Part shown: positions 1 through 10,206 of the stretch, piece after piece
Layout: each line of letters starts with the position of its first letter
Position numbering within the stretch: position 1 is the stretch's first letter
Assembly (NCBI RefSeq): GCF_000516985.1
Contig: NW_006917102.1
Span: 1,559,681 to 1,623,680 of the forward strand
DNA from: Pestalotiopsis fici W106-1
Taxonomy: Eukaryota > Ascomycota > Sordariomycetes > Amphisphaeriales > Sporocadaceae
Direction: 5' to 3'
DNA: 64,000 nt
Made by a program: the position numbers and the translations under genes
Notes under the pieces: generated by a model
The model's input: only the letters and a program-made list of their open reading frames with translations
Told to the model about the DNA's origin: nothing
Database searches by the model: none

Positions 1-560
1 TCTTGTTTTTTTCCCCAAAGGGACAATGACCGGATTCAAGAAGCCGGAGCCCATATTAAGTATCCGGTGACGTTGCACATTTTCTCAACGTAAGACAGAT
101 AATCTTAACCAAGAATCCCAGCACTGTGTACCCTATTTGCGCCCAGTCTGTGTGAAAAGGAGTATCTCTGAGCCCTTGCATTTGAAACAAAAGTGTGATC
201 CAGGCAGAAGGAGCATTAACCTACTCGCCTGTAGTAGTCGATGATGTTGTCTTGATGGATAGTCAACAGTAGTCTCACCATCGCTCTCTGGCCCGCAATA
301 GTATACCGACCGAGCAGAGGGACTATTAGTCCTTTATCTCGGTCGAATATCGACCAGCGCAAGTACAGTGGCATTATCCGCGGATGTAAAACTCTACGAA
401 TTTTACGGATGGCCAACTGGGAAAAAGCTTCTTATGCTTCGTTATTGGATCGGCCGAGGACTGGTCTCGCCGGTGTATCGCAGGTGAAGACGGCGCTACC
501 GATCCATCAAAATACGTACATATGTAAACTAATAGAACAGTTGCATTTACAACCTACCGT
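1..560. other. Unique-composition flank, no recognisable gene
   Basis: This stretch has ordinary base composition and ends where the AT-rich island begins, at about 560-600. The only open frame longer than 60 codons is on the minus strand (216-416); it has no recognisable domain and no splice-compatible neighbours. I see no gene here. A gene could extend in from outside the window. Confidence 0.5.
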
Positions 561-1339
561 AGCGGGGGGGTGCGTGGTTAAACAATGATTATTTAGCGCA
601 TAATAGTTATGCAATATTATAATAATTGCTTTATTATATAATTATTATATAATAAATAATTATTATATGCAGATAATTATTATATGGGGAAATAATTATT
701 ATATAAAAAAAATTATTATATAGCCCGTGCACGCACTTAAAGGGTACGTATTTTATTTTACTATTATAAAAATTTAATAAAGGTATTACGGTTAAATATT
801 TTTATTCGAATTATAATTAAAAATTAAATTGCAAAAATATATTAATTAATTATAAGAATTATTTTATCCGAATTATTTATAATATATAATCCTATTAATC
901 CGGCGACCGCTATAGCTATTTACGCATTTCGCTATTTATTTAAGCCGCCTTTAACCGAGATCCTTAAAACGCCGACTACCGATAAACTCTAATTATCCGA
1001 ATTTACCTATTATAACAAAACCTAATATTAGCATAATACGTAATTTAACCGAAATTAAAAAAATTAAGGTATTACTAAATATTATTATTATAAAGCCCTA
1101 AAAATTAAAAATAATTTTTAATTTATTATAAAAAAAAAGGTCGGGTCGATTTTTTTAATTTTCGGAATATAACGGATTAATAAGGATTATTAATATAATC
1201 GCTATTATTAACCTATTATATAATTAAATAACCCTTAAATTGCTTTTTATTATTGCTAAAGCCGACGAGGTATAAAGCTTTTTTATTATAATAAAAAAGC
1301 AAAAAGAAATATAAATTATTTAATTTTTTAATAAAAAAT

Positions 1340-1969
1340 TATTGCACGGATGTTAATACAGCATTATATAATGCATAAAATTAGCTTTATAACGCATATT
1401 AAATCGTTATAATAGCTATAAAACCCATCGAAATATCGTTAAATAACGATATATGGGAAATCAGTGGAATTTACCCTATATTAACTTATAGTTAATACAG
1501 CACTATTTATAGCCATTATTCCCAGTGCTATATAATTAACAAATTATTATAATTGACTATTATGGCCACTATGGCCACTGGAACCCACTGGAATCCAATA
1601 AAACGTTCCACTAGATCAAGCCCCACTAAGTATAGCTAATACACCTAGCCATAGTGGTCCTAAAATTATAAGGTAACTTATACCGTAGAAATTTATAGAA
1701 TTTTATAGTTTTTTCGATTATAAATTAACCTTATTACTAATTAATTTAATTTATAATCTAATTTATTAGTAATATATTCCAGAATATTTTTATTAGTTAA
1801 TTTTATAAATATAAAAGGTAGTTATTCCTCCGTAATTAGTTATTTTTTCCTTAAGCTTTAATAAATTAATTATATAGCCCTATAACTACTTTTACGGCCT
1901 GATTTTACGAATTATACGAACGCTTCCTTGTGACTAAGTTATATGATCCACCAATTATACCTTAGAATA
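1340..1969 (+). repeat. Solo LTR of Copia element A family
   Basis: This is the reverse complement of the LTRs at 3635-4263 and 9067-9695, diverged mainly by transitions. It begins TATTGCACGGATG (TGTTG with G-to-A) and ends GAATA (GAACA with C-to-T). The five bases before it (1335-1339, AAAAT) are repeated directly after it (1970-1974), which supports a genuine insertion followed by LTR-LTR recombination. The parent element was in plus orientation, opposite to element A. No internal coding sequence of the family adjoins it. Confidence 0.8.
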
Positions 1970-2019
1970 AAAATTAATAAACGCGCATTTTATAATTATA
2001 AAATAAGCTAAAAAATATA

Positions 2020-2237
2020 TGACGGGACATTCACTTTATACACTTATAATTCTTAAAAGGATCTTTAAACTAAATTAATTAAGCTTTATAAAAGCTCTTA
2101 AATAAATATATAAATATAATTTATCCTTTATTTTATTTATATAAAATTAAACTATTTTTAATTATTTATTTATGCTTATATACCGCTTTTATTAGGTAAT
2201 ATCGAAACCTTAAATTATAAGTTTTTTTAATTATTAT
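2020..2237 (+). repeat. Left LTR of element B
   Basis: It begins TGACGGGACATTC and runs to just before the RIP-altered primer-binding site at 2238. It aligns base for base with 16062-16279, with mostly transition differences. The match may extend about 10 bp further left (CTAAAAAATATA against TTTAGGGGATATA), so the start is uncertain. Confidence 0.65.
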
Positions 2238-2248
2238 AATTATAAGCC
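2238..2248 (+). other. Primer-binding site of element B (RIP-altered)
   Basis: AATTATAAGCC corresponds to the element A primer site GGTTATGAGCC with G-to-A transitions, and lies immediately after the left LTR in the element's sense orientation. The unmutated form is complementary to the anticodon arm of initiator tRNA-Met, the half-tRNA priming arrangement known from Drosophila copia. Confidence 0.55.
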
Positions 2249-3634
2249 TAATATATATATAGCTAAGTTATTATTAAATTTTCCGTATATTTATATTATT
2301 TAATAAGATGCTAGCGGAATTTAATTTTTAAAATTTAATTTTTAAAATTCCGACTAATATTTTAAATTCGATTTTTAAAATTAAAATATTAAAAACCCCG
2401 TTTTTTTATAAAAAATATTATTTTATATAAATTTTAATATTTAAAGCTATACGGTTAAAATTAAGCTTATTTATTAAAAAAATTAGGTAGCTTAGTTTTT
2501 ATAATACCGGTTTTTTTCGGAATAAAATATTATTTAGGATTATATTAATTTTAAATCGACGAAATTATAATTATAAGCTAAATAGCCTTTTTTAATAAAA
2601 ATTTATAAATTTAAGCTTTAATATTAATTTAAAAACGACTTAATTTAGCAAATTTCTAATTAAAATAAAAAAAATCTAAATATTAAAAAAAATAAATTTA
2701 TTTTTTCTAAGCTTTTTTTGCTAAAAAAAACTTTTTAAAAGATATTTTTAGAAATTTAAAACTTAAATATTTAATTTTAAAAAAAAATTTATTATTTAAC
2801 GGTATATTAATAAGCTTAAAAAATAAATATAAAATTTTATAAATATTAAGCTTTAAATTATTATATTTATAAAAGCTTTAAATTAAAATAATTATATTAT
2901 TCGGAATTTTTGCTATATATTTTAAAATTTAATAGCTTTAACCGAAAAGGATTTTTTTAAAGCAAATTTTTAAAAAATATAAAAATATATTTATTAAAGC
3001 TAATTAAGCTTAAAATTTTATTATTTAGTATCGAAAATAATACAAAAAATTCGAATTAGCGCGCCGTTATAAATCGGAAATAATAATCGGTTTTTTTGCT
3101 ATAAATAATTTTTTAAACGCCGTTAATAATAAGATTTTTTTAAAATAAGGAATATTAATTAAAAAGAAATTAATAAATAGCTATATTTCGAAAATTTTAC
3201 GTTTTTAGAATTAAAAAATATATTTTAGAAAAATTTATATTTAAAAAATAAAATTAGCCGATTTTAGTAATAAGTTTTCGCCGCTTTTAACGTTAATAGC
3301 TTTAGCTTTAAAGCTTTTAATTTAAAAAGCTCCGGAAACCTTAATAAAAATATTATATATTTATATCGAATTTTTAAAAAAGCTATTTATTAATAGCCTT
3401 TAAAATAATATTTTATTTTAAAATATATATTTATAGGTTTTATTAAGCGTATTATTAAAATATTAAATAATAAAGCTTTAAAAAAAATTCGAGTTTAAAT
3501 TAAATATAATAAATATAAAATTTTAAAAAATAATTTAAAAAAAAGCTAAATTAAAAATTAAAAATTTAAAATTATAAATTAATAAAATCTATTCAAAACC
3601 TTTAATTTTTAGCTTATTAGTAATTTTAATATTA

Positions 3635-4263
3635 TATTCTAAGGTATGATTGGTGGATCATAAACTTAGGCACAGGGAAGCGTTCATATGATTCGTAGAA
3701 TCAGGCCGTGGAGGGTAGTTATAGGGCTATATAACTGATTTATTGAAGCTTAAGGAAAGAATAACTAACTACGGAGGAATAACTACCTTTTATACCCATA
3801 AAATCAACCAATAAGAACATTCTAAAATATATTATTAATAAACTAGATTTATAATTAAGTTAATTAATAATAAGGTTAATTTATAATCAAAGAAACCATC
3901 GAAATCCATGGATTTCTATGGTGTGGGTTACCCTATAACCCAGGGCCACTATGGCCAGGTGCATTGGCCACACTTAGTGGGGCTGGATCCAGTGGAACGT
4001 TCCACTGGATTCCAGTGGGTTCCAGTGGCCATAGTGGCCATAATAGTCAACTATAATGACTTATTAACTATATAGCACTATAAATAATAGCTATAAATGG
4101 TGCTATACTAACTATAGGTTAGTATAGGGTAAGTTCTACTGATTTCCTATATATCGTTATTTAACGATATTTCGATAGGTTTTATAGCTATTATAACGAT
4201 ATAATATGCGTTATAAAGCTAATTTTATGCATTATACGATACTATATTAATATCCGTGCAATA
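3635..4263 (-). repeat. 3' LTR of element A
   Basis: It is the same length (629 bp) as 9067-9695. Read on the plus strand, its first part (about 3643-3790) is nearly free of transitions and keeps GGTATGATTGGTGGATC and GGCCGTGGAGGG, while its last part (about 4040-4263) is heavily mutated. The partner LTR shows the opposite pattern. On the plus strand it ends GTGCAATA, where the partner has GTGCAACA. Confidence 0.88.
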
Positions 4264-4272
4264 CTCCCCCTA
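4264..4272 (-). other. Polypurine tract of element A
   Basis: The minus strand reads TAGGGGGAG directly before the 3' LTR, the expected position of the plus-strand primer. The pol frame ends within a few bases of it. Confidence 0.75.
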
Positions 4273-7200
4273 TTAAATAATATCGGTTAAATTTAATAAT
4301 TTGATAAATTTCTGAAATTTATCTTTAGGAAGTGGCTTTATAAGGCCGTTTGCTAGTATATTATTAGTTAAAATATATTCGATTCGAATATTTTTATTTT
4401 TAACCTTTTGCCGTACGTAAAAATACCGTATAGCCGTATATTTAATACGTTAGTAATATTCCGGATTATATGCCAAATTTATAGCCCCCGTATTATCTCC
4501 TTTAATTAATACGGTATTTATATTAATTCCGATTTCCGTAAGGAGATTTTTTAACTATATTACTTTACAGGTAGCCTGCTCCAGCCCGTTAAACTCAGCT
4601 TCGGTAATTAATAAAAAAATCGTAAATTGCCGTTTCGATTTCCAACTTATCGATCCGTTATTTAAAATAAATAAATAACCGGACATTAATTTACAGGTTT
4701 CGTAATCACCAGCAAAATCGGCATCGGAATAACCTATTAATCCGGGTTTTATTTTCCCGTTAAAAGTAATTCCAAAATAATAATAGGATTTTAAATAATT
4801 AAATACCCCTTTTACCCCTTTTATCGTAGTTTTCGATAGGTTCTACATATATCTAGCTAAATATACTACAAAGTAAGCTAAATCGGGCCTAATTTAGACC
4901 ATAGCATACATTAATCCACCTAATAAATACTAATATAAGTGGATAAATTCCTTTAAAGCCGGTTTTTCGTTGCTTTTTTTTGCCGTATGCAACGATTTTG
5001 GGAATCTAAAGCTAAATAGTATATTAGCCGGTTTTATATCGGAAAATCCGTTAATTTCCAGTAACTTCTTAAAATAAATTGCCTAGTTTATACGAATTAT
5101 TTTATTTTCTCGATTTCTTTCAATTTATATACCGAGAAAATAAAAGACTAATCCCAAATCTTTTATTTCGAATTCTTTCGAAATATCCTATTTTAATTAG
5201 TTAATTTTACATAAATCAAGGCCAAAAATCAAAAAATCATCCACGTAAATTATAATAAAAATATTAAATTCTTTATTATAATAAGCTAATTCGTCTAAAA
5301 TAAATAGATTAAATCCAAGCTTTTTCAGGCTATTTTTCAGCGTAATTTGCCATTAGCGTAAACTTTATTTAAAACCGTATAAGGCCTTTTTAAGCTAAAT
5401 TACCTAAAAATCGTCGTTTTTCCAACCGAAATTATTTAATTCCGGGTTTTCGGAAAAAAATTCGGATAATCCGTTTATAAGGGTAATATATACTTCTTCG
5501 TATAATTCCCCGTTTAGGAAGGCACCGATTATATCGATTTATTCAATTTCCCAATCGTAATAAGCTACTAAAACTAATAAAAGCCTCCAAATAGTGGATT
5601 TTATTCCCGTAGCGAACGTTTCGAAATAATCGATTCCATATCGTTATTCGAATCCACGTACAACCAATCTAGCCTTATATTTATCAATATTTCCGTTTTT
5701 ATCGGTTTTCCTTTTAAATACCTATTTTACGGATAATAGGATTTTACCGGCTTTTTAGACTTTATTTCGATCGATAGTTTAAAAAGTCCTTTTCTAAATT
5801 AATTGCCATAATTCAGCGTATATAGCCTGGATCCATTTTTCCTTTTCAAAGCTTTTTAATGCTTATTTTATTATTTTCGGTTCCGTATAGCCTAAATTTT
5901 CGATAATTAAATAATACGAAATATCGGCGAATAATTCGTCGTATTTAACGAATTTATCTCATTCGGAATCCGTAAATTTCGGAAAAATTACCTCAATATT
6001 CGATTTATTCGGAGTAATCGAAGAGGTATTATCAATATCCATAGATTCGGAATCCATACTAAATCCATTATCCATATTAGATTCGTTCCCGGGTAAATCC
6101 GGTCGATCGTTAATTATAAACTTATTCGTAATAAATCGAAGAATTCGATCGTTTCCGGGAGGTGGATTTAGTAGATTTCGTGGATCCACCGTTTCCGATA
6201 CCGTTGATTGGATAATTTCACCGTCGGTGGAACTTTTATCCGGTGTTATTTCCTGATCCGGTAATTCCGAATCCGGTAATTTCTCCCCCTCTTTTCGATT
6301 TTCAGGTAATAATCGAATATAGGAGGTCCGTATAATCTATAACTTATACGGTCGATCGGGAAGATATACGTAATAGATTTTATTACCGTTATATCCAATT
6401 ATTTTCCCGTTTTCGGTAATAACTCCGAATTTATCGGAATTTTTACGGATTTTTTTCGGTTTATAAACTAAAACCGGTATTCCTAATGCATAAATTTAGG
6501 ATAAATTAGGCTTATTATCCCGTTTTAGCCAGAAATAATCGTAAAATTCCTAATAAAAAGTAAATAAACCGGATACCGTAACAATAAAATTTATTAAATA
6601 AACTACTACTTTTACAACGAATTCCTAAAGGTTTTTCGGGAGTTATAAATCGATAAAAACCGTTCTAGTTTTTTCGATAATAATCCGGTTCGTACATTCG
6701 GCTATACCGTTTTATTCTAATATATAAAAAATTATAAATTCGAAAATAATCCCTTTTTCGGTTAAATAATTTTCTAATTTAACCGGGGAAAACTCCCTAC
6801 CGTTATCCATACGAATAATATTCGGATATTTTCCGAATTAGGTTTTATAATATTCGATCTTATTCGTTACGATATCGAATATATCGGATTTTTCTTTAGA
6901 AAATTTAATTTCCCGAAATCCGGTTTTATTATCCGTAAAACCAATTATATATTTATAACCGGAATAACTAAAGGGGGTAATATAAACCGTATCGATACAA
7001 ATACAATATAACAATTTATTAGCCCTATTCGGATTCGTACAAAGCTGGTTTCGGGTAAATTTTCCCGAAATACAAAATTCGCAATTTAAATCCTCCTTTT
7101 TTAATTCCTCTTTAGGAATCCCCGTAATTATTTTAGCTATTTTAGCTAAAATATCGTAGCTAAAATAGCTAAATCGTTTATGCCATTTTTCCGTAACTAT

Positions 7201-8628
7201 AAAAAAATTCGAATAATTAAAAATTAATTCGATTTCCTCGAAATCCGTAATTTCGTTAAATTTCGTATCCGAATTCGGTTCCGGGTAACTTAAACCGATT
7301 ACACAGGCTTTTTCCACTACTTTTAATAAATTTATAGCTAAATATACCATATCAAGCTCTAACTTATTAACCAGGTACAAGAAAAATCCACGTTTTTCTT
7401 AATTTAACGTGGCAAAAAGCCTATTTTTAGAATCATATAATTTATTCCCGCTTATAATACCGCCTTTTTAGTAATATAATTAGCCGGACATAATATTTAG
7501 CGGAAATTCCGGTACATAAAACACGTTTAATAGCGTTATTTTACGTATTTCCCGGTTAATTTCAAAAAAAAGCGTAATATTTCCAATTCCTTTTAAAAAT
7601 ACTTTTCCACCACCTATAATAATCGGTAAAAAATCCGATTTTACAATAAAATTATCGAATAAATTCTTATTATTCGATATATACTTTAAAAAACCCGTAT
7701 CGTATAACCACCAATCCCTAGGGAAAATAGTTAATTTCTTCTTTTTCAAATTATTCGAAATATTCGAAAAAATATAAAACAATTCGTCTTCGTCTAAATC
7801 TTCGTTACGGGGTAAATTTCCCCGTTTCTTAAATTTCTAATTCGTAATAAATATAGTCGAATTTGAGTTATTCGACTTATTCGAATTATTCGAATTATTA
7901 GAATTATTCGAATTATTCGATTTCTTCCCTTTATTCGATTTATTCGAATTCTTCCTATTTCCGCTTTAGGTTCCCCGTTAATTCTAATTAAATCGGGGGA
8001 ACCGGGATTTCTTATTATCCGTATAATAAAAATTTCCCATAGCCGTATCCGGATCCCGTCGGTTTTCATCCAAAATATCCGTAATTAACCCTTCGAAGGT
8101 AAATAGATTTATAAACCGTAAAGCACTACGTTAACGATCAGCCCATACAAGGTAAGCTAACTAAAAAGCTGCAATAAAAATCGTCTTTTAATCGATATCA
8201 TCGATTTTTACCCCAACGCTTAAAAGCTTTAAAATATATCCTTTAAAAATAAATATAAACTCGTTTAACAAATTATAATTCTCGAATTTAATCGTATAAA
8301 ATTCGAGATATAATTGCTAACGTAATACGGGACCAATGCCTTAATAGGCTAATTATAAAATAGATAAAGCCTTATATAAATCCATTTCATCAAAAATCAA
8401 ATTTAACGGTTCTATTATTAAATTCTAACGAATCAAAAGCAATACCTATGCTTTCTAAATATCGGTTATACCGTTATATATATCGGTAATTTCAAAAAAC
8501 CGATCGATTCCTAGCAATTTAAAATATAACTACAACATAAATTTCCACATATTCCAATTTCCGGATCCGGAAAATTTCTATTTCTCCGGCATCTAGCATC
8601 CGGCAATAATACGGATAAAATTATCCAT
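4272..8628 (-). pseudogene. Degraded gag-pol of Copia element A
   Basis: A gag-like start is at 8628, with stops within the first dozen codons. The protease region (7782-7480) contains WWLYDTG, the D-T/S-G active site. The integrase region (7380-6838) shows the pre-integrase zinc-binding pattern (WHKR, then CEFC) followed by the integrase core beginning CICIDTVY. The reverse transcriptase motif YVDDFLIF is intact at about 5247-5224. The RNase H region (about 4800-4280) includes YSDADFAGD near 4730-4700. Stops are scattered throughout, most explained by CAA/CAG-to-TAA/TAG or TGG-to-TAG changes. I did not attempt a repaired reading. Confidence 0.85.
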
Positions 8629-9054
8629 TTTACCGAATTTTTGCCGTTATAACGGTATAATTATCGTTAAAAAACGGTAAAGGAATCGTTAAAAAAAATA
8701 AAAGAAATTAATTCTTTTTATTTTATCGATAAAATATATAAAAAGATCCAAATGCTATAATATAATATAGCAGGTGCTATAGGGTGCTATAGCAGATCGG
8801 CTACTATAATAGGGACTAATTATCAGTGATTTTATAGCCGTTATATAGCTATAACGGGTAAAATCACTATAATTAGCCATTTAACTATAATTTTCGATAT
8901 AGTTACGGCTTATATAAGCTTATATATAGGCCTATAAAAGATCGGCTACTATAACGGAATTCCAAAGTCTACGTTAAATTAACTCGTCTAGGAAAGCGGT
9001 TATAGTTTTCGATATAAAGTCCGGTTCCTAATATAATCGATATTATACCGGACC

Positions 9055-9066
9055 GGGCTCATAACC
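9055..9066 (-). other. Primer-binding site of element A (initiator tRNA-Met anticodon arm)
   Basis: The minus strand reads GGTTATGAGCCC immediately after the 5' LTR. Its complement, GGGCTCATAACC, is the anticodon arm of eukaryotic initiator tRNA-Met, containing the CAT anticodon. Priming from inside the tRNA rather than from its CCA end requires a cleaved half-tRNA, as established for Drosophila copia. The match is exact over 12 bases and the site escaped RIP. Confidence 0.7.
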
Positions 9067-9695
9067 TGTTCTAAAATATAATTAGTAGATTATAAACTTA
9101 GGCACAAGGAAGCGTTTATATAATTCGTAGAATTAAGCCGTAAAAGGTAATTATAAGGCTATATAACTGATTTATTAAAGCTTAAGGAAAAAATAACTAA
9201 CTACAAAAAAATAACTACCTTTTATACCCATAAAATTAACTAATAAAAACATTCTAAAATATATTACTAATAAACTAGATTTATAATTAAGTTAATTAGT
9301 AATAAAATTAATTTATAATCGAAAAAACCATCGAAATCCATAAATTTCTATAATATGGGTTACCCTATAACCCAAAGCCACTATGGCCAGGTGCATTAGC
9401 CACACTTAGTGGGGCTGGATCCAGTGGAACGTTCCACTAGATTCCAGTGGGTTCCAGTGGCCATAATGGCCACAACAGTCAACTGTAATGACTTATTGAC
9501 TGTACAGCACTATGAACAGTGGCTGTAAGTGGTGCTGTACTAACTGTAGGTCAGTACAGGGTAAGTTCCACTGATTTCCCATATATCGTTATTTAACGAT
9601 ATCTCGATGGGTTTTATAGCTGTTATAACGATATAATATGCGTTATAAAGCTAATTTTATGCACTATACGATGCTGTATTAACATCCGTGCAACA
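9067..9695 (-). repeat. 5' LTR of element A
   Basis: On the minus strand it begins TGTTGCACGGATG and ends GAACA, the TG...CA ends expected for Copia LTRs. Its inner part (plus 9067-9340) is rich in transitions and its outer part (about 9365-9695) is almost intact. TATTA follows directly at 9696-9700. Confidence 0.88.
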
Positions 9696-10106
9696 TATTA
9701 TAATTATAAATTTTTATATCGTCGGTTTAAATAACTAATTAGTAATATATTTTATTATTTAATTTAAATATTTTTTATACGAAAATATTTTTTAAATAAT
9801 TATAGCTTAATTTATATTATTAACGATATTAAATTATTCGTTTTAGGCTTTTTTAGGCTTAATAAAACCAGATCCGTAATTAAAATTAAAATTTTAGTTT
9901 TATTTATTAAAAAATATAAAATTAAAATTATTAAAAATATATTTAAAAATTTTAATAATTAAATTATAATATTAATTTTAATTAATATAGCCTATATTTT
10001 TACTTTTTACTATAATATTATATCGGAAATTAAATTAAAAAAAAAGGTATTTAAAAATATAATTTTAATATTATTTTTAAAATTAATAATTTAAAATAAA
10101 ATTAGG

Positions 10107-10206
10107 NNNNNNNNNNNNNNNNNNNNNNNNNNNNNNNNNNNNNNNNNNNNNNNNNNNNNNNNNNNNNNNNNNNNNNNNNNNNNNNNNNNNNNNNNNNNNN
10201 NNNNNN
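10107..10206. other. Assembly gap (100 N)
   Basis: Exactly 100 unknown bases, the conventional placeholder for a gap of unknown size. It lies inside element B, so the real length of that element is not known. Confidence 0.99.

Larger units (their letters stand above)
3635..9695 (-). mobile_element. Ty1/Copia element A, complete structure, RIP-degraded, nested in element B
   Basis: The element is 6,061 bp with 629-bp LTRs at both ends. The 5-bp duplication TATTA occurs at 3630-3634 and 9696-9700. On the minus strand the order is 5' LTR (9695-9067), primer site (9066-9055), gag, protease, integrase, reverse transcriptase, RNase H, polypurine tract (4272-4264), 3' LTR (4263-3635). This is the Copia order, with integrase before reverse transcriptase. 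Several stretches stay open (for example 6838-7380 and 7480-7782) while others carry many stops. It is not autonomous now. Insertion into element B means A is the younger of the two. Confidence 0.88.
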
